NCBI GenBank assembly: GCA_965243145.1
Contig: CBDEUB010000002.1
Span: forward strand, 2,046,001-2,110,000
Reading direction: 5' to 3'
DNA length: 64,000 nt
Source: CBDBLK01 sp965243145
GTDB lineage: Bacteria > Bdellovibrionota > Bacteriovoracia > Bacteriovoracales > Bacteriovoracaceae
The translations under genes were made by a program, and so were the position numbers. Below are positions 18,101 through 26,101 of the stretch, piece after piece. The stretch's first letter is position 1. Each line of letters begins with the position of its first letter. Below the pieces are notes generated by a model, which was not told the DNA's origin, did not search any database, and saw only the letters and a list, made by a program, of their open reading frames with translations.

Positions 18101-20093
18101 CTCTTCACCACTCGTGCCGGAGGACGACCTCGATACTTTTGGTTTGCACATTAGAAGTCTTGGACGCCCTTATGCCTGGCGTGGTGATGAATCTCTCCCC
18201 TTTGGTGTCGAGGTCACTTTTTATTATAACAATATCTCTTCTCTATGCCTTCCAGGACGCATGCCTGGCGACCTTACTTTTGAAGAGGGCCATAATTTTA
18301 AACCGACCACTCCTTTTTTGGGAGACAAGGTTAATGGTATAGGCATGACTCCCGAAAATGAAGGTTCACCGGGATTTCTTTCGAGTTGTTCGATTATGGA
18401 TGAAGAGGGAAATTATCTTTACAAGGATTTTGCACCCTCTACCTTTACAAACAATAACACTATTGTCAATTTGGCGGCCCAACAGGCGATAGCGACCAAC
18501 GCTTTAACCATTTTTGAATCCGCCGATATGGCCGATGAAGAAATCGTTAAAAATTTTGAAAGTGAACAAATAGAAGAAGTTTATTTGCAGGAAAACCGCT
18601 GTTTGAGGGCCCCCGGTTCGGTTTGCTTTTCTTCCATGGATTGTGCTTCCAATGCCTATATTTCCAGCAAAATTGCCCATGTCAATGCTTACGATGCCAA
18701 TTTGTCTTCCATCCTCAATCCTTACGAGATCCAGTTTTGGCAAGAAAAATTGGTTTGTTCTGGGCCACATTCTCCGGAAGATGAAGAATTTGACACCAAA
18801 AATAACCGTTGTTGTCGTGAAGTGGAAAATGATCTCAGCATCGGCAGCGCAACTATAGGCTCTGGAACACTCAATACTTGGCTCATTCCTGGCCAGAGTA
18901 CCGTTCAATTCAGCGATAGTGAGCGCTATCACCGCATGAGCACGGTGTGGGATTTGATGACTGGAAGTTTGTCGGCCTCCTATCCTGTACTTCAAGTTAC
19001 GGCCAACGATAGTTGTTTAAACTCGCTCAGCACTTGCACTTTGGGGAGTGTCACTGATTCGCAATACAATACTTTTGCGGCCATAGCAGATCGCACTTGT
19101 TGCTCGGAACATTGGGTGCGTGAATTTCACAGGGAGGACAATGGTGGAGGGCACATCTGGGGAGCAGACAAGATGCAAACGGTTCCCAAGGAATCTTTGC
19201 GTTGTTTGAATTGGCTGCCTTGTACTGTTGGTGTCAACTGTGGTGGTGAGGCGTCTTTGGGGTATTTTAGTTGTGAACACACTGCTGACCCCGACGACCC
19301 CGTCTGCCTGATGCGCTCAACTTCCCTCAATCAAGCTAGGCCCTATTTTGATTTTTTGGGGACTCTTGAATTGGCCGGAATCCCCAGCGTTAAAGTTAAA
19401 ACGAGAGACTGGAACGATGTTTATTGTAAAGTTAATCCCGACGATCAATCCGACACTACAGGGATTACTGTCCCCTTGCCCAATTTGATTGCCGATGCCA
19501 ATACAGAACCTTCTGAATATAAAGAGGGAAATGCCGTCACCGGCAATCGTTATTTTTCCGCGGGAGATGCCGAAAATTTTAATTCCCAAAATCTCAAAAT
19601 GGTTTTTGAACCGGATCGGGTCGTTTGCTGTCTGCCGGCCGGAACCAAGGTGGACAGCGACACAGACCCGGAGCGCTGCTGTACGGGATTTATCAATCGG
19701 CAAAACCAGCGTTGCCAATTGCCCGATTATACCAATGTCAGTGTTTATACCAACCGTTATGTCTCTTCTGCGGCGAAAGAGAGGCCATTGTCTTCTTTTG
19801 ATGTTTCCACTGGCTACCTTCGTGCACCTGCCGATGTTATTCAAGTGGCCTGTTCCCAGCGCATTTGTGCCTCGGGGCGTTTGGCGGTAGGTGTGGCCTT
19901 GACCAATCTCAAATATCCAGGCCATGAAAGCAGTGAAAAATTGGTTCAACGCTTTATAGATGGCAACGATGAGGCCAATAACGATTTGGGCCTGGCCGAT
20001 ATTTATGACGAAGGGATGCGCTGGAATACCCATGTTTATTGCGTTCCCGATCAGTTGCAAATCAGTACCGCCATTGATTGTTCAGGACTCTGA
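15120..20093 (+). CDS. Giant cysteine-rich lipoprotein (1,657 aa), paralogue of 1-4781
   Basis: Function not recognised. The start is GTG at 15120. The first 30 residues are a lipoprotein signal ending LASAC, a good lipobox. The mature protein is strongly Cys-rich with repeated CC pairs (FDCCSFGQC, NRCCREVE, DRTCCSEHW, ERCCTGF) and CXXC pairs (VCPNC, CFFCGND), implying many disulfides and an envelope or surface location. It shares block-by-block similarity with the partial protein at 1-4781, including LFGRACWLPATMIPW. No standard domain is recognised. Its 3' end overlaps the end of trmL on the other strand by 12 bp. Large insertion-prone loops rich in Asn, Ser and Asp suggest a surface-exposed structure. 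Confidence 0.9.
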   Translation: MEKKIRPISRIWFSILSGGLVFILASACLQTTPGTQRRVAAAQTSDSEDENGNPRFPKSSNYFQNGTVISSGNFPLAHDFDKVFYLKGKEIHNFIKDERTEEIECLISVFESSTVNRILVMAAIPKSSVDLAKNTQEFYYTLEPNGTNNNQALCRTPGLISTLERLHPTKGLVFRAVDVCPNCVLDQLVSNSEFLLDQSGRSLQSSVNLDYLRLNLIMKSLQSSDSIPENGSCKSTPECQAKGFDCCSFGQCVKDRQLKSGIDTSSSEYAQAQADIQNDPSSVYNYPQFYHLCPTRVVQSDTSSDSIIEDPHEEARQHFLELERLYQCTVVQEGEMSLCTISYSDVRKATSNQFSTNPDDRSFSSVYSGNISLPQHSIYKITYAGETLFENNRAISGVSLMGQGTSSSVGGNDNLSDRQIISINHTPSSTAPHDNLHITYKVDGSCEKVNSTLAKCYKEYVQGQNLGQVNDHFPASNIFALPYYADLNRSVHVKVGDERKAAGTHWEFVYVPRPGISFLGDNLQVHDTQVVIINFYVDLISNPNLIFSKEKALDKIKKICECVGTDCHLKPKRNDENKIIDYVCDYPQPHFSTPPLQQVVQLSSKTAPHLYFDSEGVYHDQIDKDTPPQEGNLFEYVKNDLLKPNNVDDYVGFNEIYGSFQLLDHSAQAAKEIPVKKGRTYDVYTEEGRFSNCFFCGNDYYSQLTRIFPENFAHKGGGFRPDIASSEPFETKTYRKDDLLFGRACWLPATMIPWTHRPQFDLKAQRLERLSAQHFLFANGYQRDWYGFDYGSVIGSWDGVAWFSIGNQLRVKARSNKLFLAINAYFSDLTNPTSFRITVQDTPYISGSGPTVFDNTESDGAECQKFHLCETDRDCAANLGWDYHCESVASLSSKWPTFGTDGMEIPNAERVINLKNEFGSKHKGIKRCIYRGRGAPCQNIYNVTNPDINYSMSTQSGLHHCSYNNYCQPLVEGVPAPLFNAKISRYGKSVKQQNSSPLVPEDDLDTFGLHIRSLGRPYAWRGDESLPFGVEVTFYYNNISSLCLPGRMPGDLTFEEGHNFKPTTPFLGDKVNGIGMTPENEGSPGFLSSCSIMDEEGNYLYKDFAPSTFTNNNTIVNLAAQQAIATNALTIFESADMADEEIVKNFESEQIEEVYLQENRCLRAPGSVCFSSMDCASNAYISSKIAHVNAYDANLSSILNPYEIQFWQEKLVCSGPHSPEDEEFDTKNNRCCREVENDLSIGSATIGSGTLNTWLIPGQSTVQFSDSERYHRMSTVWDLMTGSLSASYPVLQVTANDSCLNSLSTCTLGSVTDSQYNTFAAIADRTCCSEHWVREFHREDNGGGHIWGADKMQTVPKESLRCLNWLPCTVGVNCGGEASLGYFSCEHTADPDDPVCLMRSTSLNQARPYFDFLGTLELAGIPSVKVKTRDWNDVYCKVNPDDQSDTTGITVPLPNLIADANTEPSEYKEGNAVTGNRYFSAGDAENFNSQNLKMVFEPDRVVCCLPAGTKVDSDTDPERCCTGFINRQNQRCQLPDYTNVSVYTNRYVSSAAKERPLSSFDVSTGYLRAPADVIQVACSQRICASGRLAVGVALTNLKYPGHESSEKLVQRFIDGNDEANNDLGLADIYDEGMRWNTHVYCVPDQLQISTAIDCSGL

Positions 20094-20570
20094 AAAGCGT
20101 ATTTGTCTCAAGGCCTCATAGGCCGCCACAGTCACAGTATTGGAAAGGTTGAGACTGCGGATGCGGTTGTCAAAGAGGGGAAGAGCATAACATTGGTTTT
20201 GCAAGATGATTTCCTGGGGAAGCCCCGAAGTTTCCCGTCCAAAAACCAAATAACAATCTTGGGAATAAGGGGCCTTGAAATAGGGCCTCTCTTGAGCAAA
20301 ACGGCTGAAAAAAATGAGTTGAGCGGGATTTTCCTTTTGCAAAAAACTGGGCCACGAATCGTGTTCACAAAGATCGACAAATTTCCAGTAATCCAATCCC
20401 GCCCGGCGAACCGCTTTCTCATCCAAGCTGAAACCCAGGGGACGGATCAGGTGCAGGCGCAATCCCAGCGCCAAGCAAGTTCTTCCGATGCTGCCGGTGT
20501 TGCCGGGAATTTCCGGCCGAAAGAGGACAATGTGAAATAGAGGTTGCTTAGTGCCTATCCTAAAACCCAT
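20082..20570 (-). CDS. trmL: tRNA (cytidine/uridine-2'-O-)-methyltransferase TrmL-like (SPOUT)
   Basis: SPOUT-fold methyltransferase motifs are clear: PEIPGNTGSIGRTC near the start, LVFGRETSGLP, and the C-terminal knot segment IRSLNLSNTVTVAAYEALRQ. The family modifies the wobble base of tRNA-Leu. I start it at the ATG at 20570 (162 aa, close to the family's usual 155-160). A longer frame upstream reads through the palindromic repeat and has no TrmL homology. This ATG lies inside the left arm of the 184-bp palindrome, so the first eight residues (MGFRIGTK) come from the repeat. The natural start was probably replaced by insertion. It ends convergently, overlapping the giant lipoprotein gene by 12 bp. 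Confidence 0.88.
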   Translation of the reverse strand: MGFRIGTKQPLFHIVLFRPEIPGNTGSIGRTCLALGLRLHLIRPLGFSLDEKAVRRAGLDYWKFVDLCEHDSWPSFLQKENPAQLIFFSRFAQERPYFKAPYSQDCYLVFGRETSGLPQEIILQNQCYALPLFDNRIRSLNLSNTVTVAAYEALRQIRFSES

Positions 20571-20730
20571 TTCGTCAATGAAAACGAGCGAAGTTGGTTT
20601 TGGCAAGGATGAGGGCAAAAATGCCCGGAGGTGTGCCCGTAGGCACATTGAGGACATTTTTGCCCGAAGACGATGCCAAGGCCAACTGCAGCCGTTTGCA
20701 ATAGAAATGGGTTTTAGGATAGGCACTAAG
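20547..20730. repeat. 184-bp imperfect palindrome (MITE-like or long hairpin)
   Basis: The outer 27 bp (20547-20573 and 20704-20730) are perfect inverted repeats, beginning CTTAGTGCCTATCC. Inner blocks continue the pairing: AGTTGG-N2-TTGGCA, GGGCAAAAATG and GTGCC recur in inverted order with small offsets. It sits between the stop of the outer-membrane protein gene (18 bp away) and trmL, and provides the trmL start codon. The symmetrical TA near each tip may mark a TA target, as in IS630/Tc1-type elements. That is inference only. No second copy is seen in the window. Confidence 0.85.
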
Positions 20731-20748
20731 ACAAGAAAGGTACAATGT

Positions 20749-21888
20749 TTAAAACATGTAGTGTAAGGCCAAGCGGCCGACTCCCCCGGTGCCAATGGCG
20801 CTGTCGATTCTGAGTTTGTCAAAAACCAGGCCCATTCCGGCCTCGACGGTGGTGGTGTCGGGAGCGGTGTTGTCGTATGTGATCCCGGCGTTTTTTGTCT
20901 TGGAAGAGTTGAAAAAGACATTTTGGGTAATTGATCCTTGCAGGGCCAACCACTCTTTGGCGTAGACTTCAAGGCCCATTTTGACGGGCAAAAGCATTTC
21001 GTCTTTTTTGCGGTTCATTGAAACATCTTCCCCGTCCTTATCCTTTGAAGTTCTCACAACATAGCTGCCGGCAATAAACATCATGGAAGAATTGGAAAGT
21101 TCGGTGACATGGGCAACGCCGAATGATATGGCCTCCTGTTCAGTCGTGTTTTTGACTTGTCCGGGTACGGGCACGAAATCGGCCCCATGATTCCGGTAAT
21201 TAAAAGTCAACCTAAAGTCGTTCATAGTGTAGCGCGCTCCGATCTCAAAACCGTGGCCCTCCCATTTAGACTGGAGGTCTACGCTGTCGAAAGCGCCATC
21301 TCCATCAACATCCCGATTCCCCTTGGACTCGTCGGAGAGTACGAGATGGCCATAAAGACTAAGGTTTTCAATAAGTGTCCCCGCACTGAGGTCGAGACCT
21401 GTGTGAGTGGCCTTGGGCGTGCTGTCTGTTTGCCATGCGCTTTTGGCGTAACCCAGGCGGATGCCCCATTTGGCCCCCATGTCGCCTGCCAGGAAAAGGT
21501 CAATTTCATTTTCCCGCGGAATCATCCCCTGGCCTCCAAAATCAATATCTGATCCGGCGTAACCCTGGCCGCGGCCCGAACGGATGCGGTTTTGGGAATA
21601 GAGATCGGAACCGAGGTAGATGCCAAAGGCAAATGGTTCGACATTGTGAAAAAAACCGCCTTCGGCACTTGCCGTTGTGGTTTTACTGGTGTCATTCCAC
21701 TCCGTGGTGACGAGGTTGTCCATTCCGGCCAAAACGGCAGGGTTTTTAAAGACATTGCGGTAGTCATTGACATAACCCGAACCCCGATCAGGGTTTTGGC
21801 CCAAGGCCTGAAGCCGCGCTTTGGAGGCCTTGGCATCTTGGCCCATAAGCATGATAAATGCCACTAAGGTTAAAATTATTGATTGCAT
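20749..21888 (-). CDS. Outer-membrane beta-barrel protein
   Basis: A 379-aa exported protein from the ATG at 21888, which has GGGAGAG just upstream. The longer frame adds 27 residues without a signal character. Residues 1-20 are a signal peptide (IILTLVAFIMLMGQDAKA). The rest shows alternating hydrophobic/polar strands (for example FGIYLGSDLY, GIRLGYAKSAW, FRLTFNYRNHG) and ends with aromatic Phe (LHYMF), typical of barrel proteins inserted by BamA. Loops carry Asp-rich DVDGDGAFDSVD and KDKDGED segments that could bind calcium. A specific family is not recognised. It lies upstream of the palindrome and trmL on the same strand. Confidence 0.8.
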   Translation of the reverse strand: MQSIILTLVAFIMLMGQDAKASKARLQALGQNPDRGSGYVNDYRNVFKNPAVLAGMDNLVTTEWNDTSKTTTASAEGGFFHNVEPFAFGIYLGSDLYSQNRIRSGRGQGYAGSDIDFGGQGMIPRENEIDLFLAGDMGAKWGIRLGYAKSAWQTDSTPKATHTGLDLSAGTLIENLSLYGHLVLSDESKGNRDVDGDGAFDSVDLQSKWEGHGFEIGARYTMNDFRLTFNYRNHGADFVPVPGQVKNTTEQEAISFGVAHVTELSNSSMMFIAGSYVVRTSKDKDGEDVSMNRKKDEMLLPVKMGLEVYAKEWLALQGSITQNVFFNSSKTKNAGITYDNTAPDTTTVEAGMGLVFDKLRIDSAIGTGGVGRLALHYMF

Positions 21889-21958
21889 AGTTTCTCTCCC
21901 AGTTTTTAGGGTGTGCTCGGTTTGGGTACTCCCATTTAGGAATTGTGAACCAAAAATT

Positions 21959-23092
21959 TTAAAAGTCAACGGAACCGGCCGACAAGGTTTGATTCAAACT
22001 GAGCGCTCCACGGGCAAAAAAGGAAAGCTCTTTGAGGCCAGGATTGGCCTTGAGGGGCGCACTGGGGCCGATCATGCGCAAGTTGGGGAATCTTTCCCAC
22101 ATTTCTTGAAATGAGGGATCGTCAATTTCAAAATTGTCCAATTGTGGCCTCAATTTTACAAAGGTTTGGTGGGGAGTGGATGAGAAATCCTTAAAAATTT
22201 TGTTCAAACTTCGCTTGAGGAAACGCAGCTTGGCGGAAACCTGTTCCTCGGAAGTGTGTTCCAGGTCGAGATGAACTACAAAGTCGGCCCTTTGGCGGCC
22301 TTCTTTCAATCGTTTAAACTCTCCTATAAAGTGGCCTTGATCGTGGGTATAACTGAGCGGGATGAAAAGAGTTTCGCACTTGTCCGTAATGGGGCGTTCA
22401 AAGAGAAAGCGGGCATAGAGCGCACTCTGGGAGTTGCGAGTTTGGCCCAACTGCATCCATTTTTTATCCCGTTGATTTTGCCTTTGATAAACACTCACAA
22501 AATCTTTAAAGGGCCTGCCCCAGTAGAGAAATTCACACCCCACGCGAGTGGCAGGGGTTCCATCCAACACAAAGTGGTGCGGTTCCACCAGATCAAAGGG
22601 AGGTACACCACAAGTTAGATTCTTTAGGGAAAAAGTGAGGCATTGGTTTTTAAGGGATGTAAAAAAATTGTCTTCGCTCAAAAAGGGATAGAGCATTTCA
22701 ATGTCAAATTCCGCTTTGGGCCAGGTAAAGAAGGCCTCGTTTTCCAGCAGTTTGGCCGGCCTGGTTCGGCCGCCGAAAGAGTGCCATTTGAGTTCTTTAA
22801 AAAAGAGCGCCCGCCCGTTTTCCCGATTCCACGGAGGCCGGGGAAAGAGTTTGGCCATGGCCTCAATATTGTCCTCTCCCCGTAGAGTATTTGGCCCTAT
22901 GGGGTAGGCATCGGCCCTGTCGAGAGGGGATTCACACAACAGCGCCACTTGTTCCCTTCCCCATTTCTTTACCAGTTGGTGGTAGAGGCACAGACAAAAC
23001 AGGTTTTCACCGACGATCAGGTGTTTTTTGTAGAGTTTTTGCCCGGCATCTAAGGGCCTTTTTTTGAGTTCCAGGAGTCGTTTGAGTGCCAT
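21959..23092 (-). CDS. Uncharacterised protein (377 aa)
   Basis: No family is recognised. The N-terminal KHLIVGENLFCLCLYHQLVKKWG segment looks like a beta-alpha-beta nucleotide-binding start, and ADFVVHLDLEHTSEEQVSAKLRFLKRSLNKIF resembles the FAD-dependent amine-oxidase-like proteins often found in this lineage, but no full GxGxxG motif is present. It is soluble, with no signal peptide. It starts 4 bp after the stop of the lytic transglycosylase gene on the same strand, so the two are co-transcribed and likely translationally coupled. Confidence 0.75.
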   Translation of the reverse strand: MALKRLLELKKRPLDAGQKLYKKHLIVGENLFCLCLYHQLVKKWGREQVALLCESPLDRADAYPIGPNTLRGEDNIEAMAKLFPRPPWNRENGRALFFKELKWHSFGGRTRPAKLLENEAFFTWPKAEFDIEMLYPFLSEDNFFTSLKNQCLTFSLKNLTCGVPPFDLVEPHHFVLDGTPATRVGCEFLYWGRPFKDFVSVYQRQNQRDKKWMQLGQTRNSQSALYARFLFERPITDKCETLFIPLSYTHDQGHFIGEFKRLKEGRQRADFVVHLDLEHTSEEQVSAKLRFLKRSLNKIFKDFSSTPHQTFVKLRPQLDNFEIDDPSFQEMWERFPNLRMIGPSAPLKANPGLKELSFFARGALSLNQTLSAGSVDF

Positions 23093-23096
23093 AAAC

Positions 23097-24650
23097 TCAG
23101 CGCACGGCCAACCTGTCTCCGGCGCGGATCATTCTGCGGCGGATGAGATTGTAGTTGGATTTGATCAGGGTGTTGAGGTTGGTGCCCGTCTTGCGCGCCA
23201 CTGTCCACAAGCTGTCGCCCCTCTTGACGGTGTAGTATTGGGTTGGATTGGCGATTTTGTTTCCACGCCGCAAGGCCCGGCGGATGAGGCGGCGGTAGCG
23301 TTGGTAGCGCAGCACTCTCCTTCTCGGCCTCTCGTAGAGATCGGCATACATGGGTGCCCGAATGGACTGGTCAGAGTGAAAGGGAAGTTGCACAACTTGT
23401 CCCTTTTTAAGGCCTTTGCCAGTGGGCATGCCGTTGAGCCAGGCCAGGACATTTTGGGATTTAATTTTAAATTTGCGGGCCACTTTCCTGAGAGTGGTGC
23501 GAGACCTTTTAACAGTGTAGGTTTTGAAATCTTCGGCCTTTAAGTCTTGCTGGGCCACAGTTTGCCCCCAAACCCTTTTTTTCCCCACGGGGATGCGCAG
23601 ACGGTATTTCTCTTGATCGGGAGGGGTAAACCAGCGCAAAATTTCGGGGTTGAGCCTCTGCAATTCTTGAAATGCAACTTCCAGGGCATCGGCCAATTTA
23701 TACAAATCGGTGGCCGTCGGCACTTCTATCTCTTCAAAGTCGAGAGGTTCGTGAAAATTGATGTCGTCAAAACCGAAGGATTTGAGGTTTTTGCCAATGA
23801 TCGCCAGGGCCATAATTTTGGGGACATAATTTTTAGTCTCCCGCTTGAGGTAGCGCCCGCGGGCCAAACGCCAAAAGTTTTCTGTGCCGTAACGGCGTAT
23901 GGCGCGGGACACTTTGCCCTCGCCGGCGTTGTAGGCGGCGGCGGCCAGTTCCCAGGAACCAAATTCATCGTACAGCTTGAGCAGGTATTTCGAGGCCGCC
24001 ACCGAGGCCTTAATGGGGTCGTAGCGTTCGTCGACATACCAGTCGATGTGCAGCCCATAGCGCCTTCCCGTATAGGGCATGAATTGCCACGGCCCCACCG
24101 CCCGCGCCCACGATTTGGCCCTGTTTTGAAAACCGGATTCCGCCATGGCCAAAAAGATCAGGTCTCTGGGAAGGCCATGCTCTTCGAGGATTTTGCCCAG
24201 GATGGGGGCGTAGCGCCCGGCGCGGGCCGAATAGCGTTCAAAGAATCCCCGGCCCCGGTTGAGGAAGTAGTCGATCCAGTGCTTGACTTTGGCGTTGTAG
24301 ACCACTGGAATGTCAAAATAATAATTGTCCAGGTTGAGATGCTCGGCACCGTAGAGAAAATAAGTTTTGGCCGAGTGGGGCCTTTCAATGCGGGAAGAAC
24401 CCACAATGCGGTGGGATTCTTTGCGGGATTCCGCAATTTTGGCCGCTTCTAAGGCCTTGGTGCGGGTGGCGGAAATGGGTACCGGCGGGGAATCCTTCCG
24501 TTTTTCGGCGTTTGGTGTTTTGCCCGAATTGCTAGATAGGCCTAGTGTCCGCAGGCAAGAGCAGAATAGTAATAGGCACAAAATGAGGCCTACGGCCTTT
24601 TGAACAAACGGGCATTTTCTGAATACTACTCTTAGTGTGCTATGCGGCAT
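23097..24650 (-). CDS. MltD-like membrane-bound lytic murein transglycosylase with LysM domains
   Basis: Catalytic SLT domain: FLAMAESGFQNRAKSWARAVGPWQFMPYTGRRYGL contains the conserved Glu and the GPWQFMP motif, followed by YLLKLYDEFGSWELAAAAYNAGEGKV. Two C-terminal LysM peptidoglycan-binding domains (YTVKRSRTTLRKVARKF and YTVKRGDSLWTVARKTG) follow. The N-terminus is a lipoprotein-like signal ending LLFCSC. I choose the ATG at 24650 (517 aa), preceded by AAGGAAGG. A TTG seven codons upstream is less likely. The enzyme cleaves glycan strands to 1,6-anhydromuropeptides. It is divergent from the gene at 24715 and tightly followed by the 377-aa gene. Confidence 0.92.
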   Translation of the reverse strand: MPHSTLRVVFRKCPFVQKAVGLILCLLLFCSCLRTLGLSSNSGKTPNAEKRKDSPPVPISATRTKALEAAKIAESRKESHRIVGSSRIERPHSAKTYFLYGAEHLNLDNYYFDIPVVYNAKVKHWIDYFLNRGRGFFERYSARAGRYAPILGKILEEHGLPRDLIFLAMAESGFQNRAKSWARAVGPWQFMPYTGRRYGLHIDWYVDERYDPIKASVAASKYLLKLYDEFGSWELAAAAYNAGEGKVSRAIRRYGTENFWRLARGRYLKRETKNYVPKIMALAIIGKNLKSFGFDDINFHEPLDFEEIEVPTATDLYKLADALEVAFQELQRLNPEILRWFTPPDQEKYRLRIPVGKKRVWGQTVAQQDLKAEDFKTYTVKRSRTTLRKVARKFKIKSQNVLAWLNGMPTGKGLKKGQVVQLPFHSDQSIRAPMYADLYERPRRRVLRYQRYRRLIRRALRRGNKIANPTQYYTVKRGDSLWTVARKTGTNLNTLIKSNYNLIRRRMIRAGDRLAVR

Positions 24651-24714
24651 TTCCTTCCTTCCTTGGCGCAAAACCGTCCGCCCTCACAAAATCCGGTAAA
24701 ATGATTGCAACTCC

Positions 24715-25299
24715 ATGGAAGAGAGCAACCGCAAACGGAAAAACCTGACTTTCTTGGCCGTTTTTTGGGCCACCCTTTTTGTGGTGTCACCTTTTCTTTT
24801 TACTCAAGGATGGGCCTTAACGCAAGTCAGTCCCTCCGATCCCGCCCTTTTTATGGATTCTTGGCAGGTTTTTCACCCCGGGGCCAAACTCTCCGTCCTC
24901 CGCTCCGTGCATGGCCAGGGGGAATTGGCCGAAGAGCTTGAAGACAGTCAAATTTACCGCTTTCAGGTCGCATCCAGGCGCTATCAGTTGATCCTTTTGG
25001 TGCAGGCCAGAGACGGCATTGTTCTCGACTTTTTACTGCGCCTGCCGAGTTATTTTTTGCACGACACGCTTCACCAAAGGTTGATCGACCGGATGGGAAG
25101 GCAAAACCACTACTTCAAAAAGGACAATGCCGCCGTCTACCGCTGGAATGATGTGAAAGGGCATCAAATTTATTACGCTGCCGCCTGCACTTTGGTTTGC
25201 TTTCCCCTCTACTTGGCGGGAATCACCGGCGCGCCTTCGGCGGATTTAAAATCTTATCTTCCGCTACTCTACCGCTTCAAGATTTCCCAATTGCCGTAA
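24715..25299 (+). CDS. Uncharacterised exported protein (194 aa)
   Basis: Not recognised. A hydrophobic segment at residues 12-33 (LTFLAVFWATLFVVSPFLFTQG followed by WA) acts as a signal peptide or anchor. The remainder is a compact mixed alpha/beta domain (QIYRFQVASRRYQLILLVQ, IVLDFLLRLPSYFLHDTLHQRLIDRMG) with two late Cys (AACTLVC). It ends 19 bp before lgt on the same strand, so it is probably co-transcribed with it. The start codon has no clear Shine-Dalgarno. Confidence 0.7.
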   Translation: MEESNRKRKNLTFLAVFWATLFVVSPFLFTQGWALTQVSPSDPALFMDSWQVFHPGAKLSVLRSVHGQGELAEELEDSQIYRFQVASRRYQLILLVQARDGIVLDFLLRLPSYFLHDTLHQRLIDRMGRQNHYFKKDNAAVYRWNDVKGHQIYYAAACTLVCFPLYLAGITGAPSADLKSYLPLLYRFKISQLP

Positions 25300-25318
25300 A
25301 GCTGGCCATAATCGGTTC

Positions 25319-26101
25319 ATGGTTGTCGATTTTGATCCGGTCATTTTCTCGCTGGGGGCCTTCCAGTTTCGCTGGTACGGGCTGATGTATGTGGTGAGTT
25401 TTATCCTGGCCAATGTTCTGTTTAAAGTTTTGGCCTCGCGCGGTTTTTTTCAAGTTTCCAAAGACAAAATTGACGGCCTAATGACGACCTTGCTGGTTTG
25501 CATGTTCCTGGGTGCGCGCTTGACCTATGTCTTTGTCTACAATTGGAGTTATTACTCGGACAATCTCTCGGAACTCCTTTCCGTTTGGAAGGGAGGCCTT
25601 TCTTTTCACGGCGGACTTTTGGGCATTTTCGTGGGTTGTTGCCTGTTCGCCCGCAGGAACCGCATCAGTTGGTTGCAAATGTCGGATGTGGCGGCCCTAG
25701 GCATTGCCCCGGGACTCTTTTTTGGCCGCATGGGCAACTTTATCAACGGGGAGTTGTACGGAAGAGTGACGGATGTACCTTGGGGCATGATTTTTCCGGC
25801 GGGAGGCCCCTACCCGCGCCATCCGAGCCAACTCTACGAGGGGTTTTTAGAGGGCATTGTGCTGTCTTGCCTTCTGTGGTTTCTCTTGGGGCGGGTGAAG
25901 TTTTATGGAATATTGGCCTCCACATTTTTGATTGGTTACGGAAGTTTCCGCTTTGGAGTCGAGTTTTTCCGCGAACCTGATGCCCAACTGGGTTATTATT
26001 TGGGTGGTACCACCACCATGGGCCAAATTTTATGCACTTTAATGATCATTGCCGGCGGGCTGATGTTGGCCCACTCCAGGAAGGCCAAGTTACAATGCTA
26101 G
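25319..26101 (+). CDS. lgt: Prolipoprotein diacylglyceryl transferase
   Basis: Inner-membrane enzyme that transfers diacylglycerol from phosphatidylglycerol to the lipobox Cys of prolipoproteins. Signature motifs are complete: FRWYGLMY near the N-terminus, GGLSFHGGLLG, the Lgt signature GRMGNFINGELYGR, and RHPSQLYEGFLEG. About seven membrane helices fit the 260-aa length. The many predicted lipoproteins in this window are its substrates. The 3' end overlaps the end of the opposite-strand gene at 26090 by 12 bp. Confidence 0.97.
   Translation: MVVDFDPVIFSLGAFQFRWYGLMYVVSFILANVLFKVLASRGFFQVSKDKIDGLMTTLLVCMFLGARLTYVFVYNWSYYSDNLSELLSVWKGGLSFHGGLLGIFVGCCLFARRNRISWLQMSDVAALGIAPGLFFGRMGNFINGELYGRVTDVPWGMIFPAGGPYPRHPSQLYEGFLEGIVLSCLLWFLLGRVKFYGILASTFLIGYGSFRFGVEFFREPDAQLGYYLGGTTTMGQILCTLMIIAGGLMLAHSRKAKLQC

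Noticed and set aside
20571..20972. N-terminal extension of trmL (134 extra codons)
   Set aside because: It runs antisense-like through the palindrome and into the outer-membrane protein gene in another frame, and has no similarity to TrmL, which is normally about 155-160 aa.
23547..24452. A 301-codon plus-strand open frame
   Set aside because: It is the shadow of the lytic transglycosylase, whose catalytic and LysM motifs are unmistakable.
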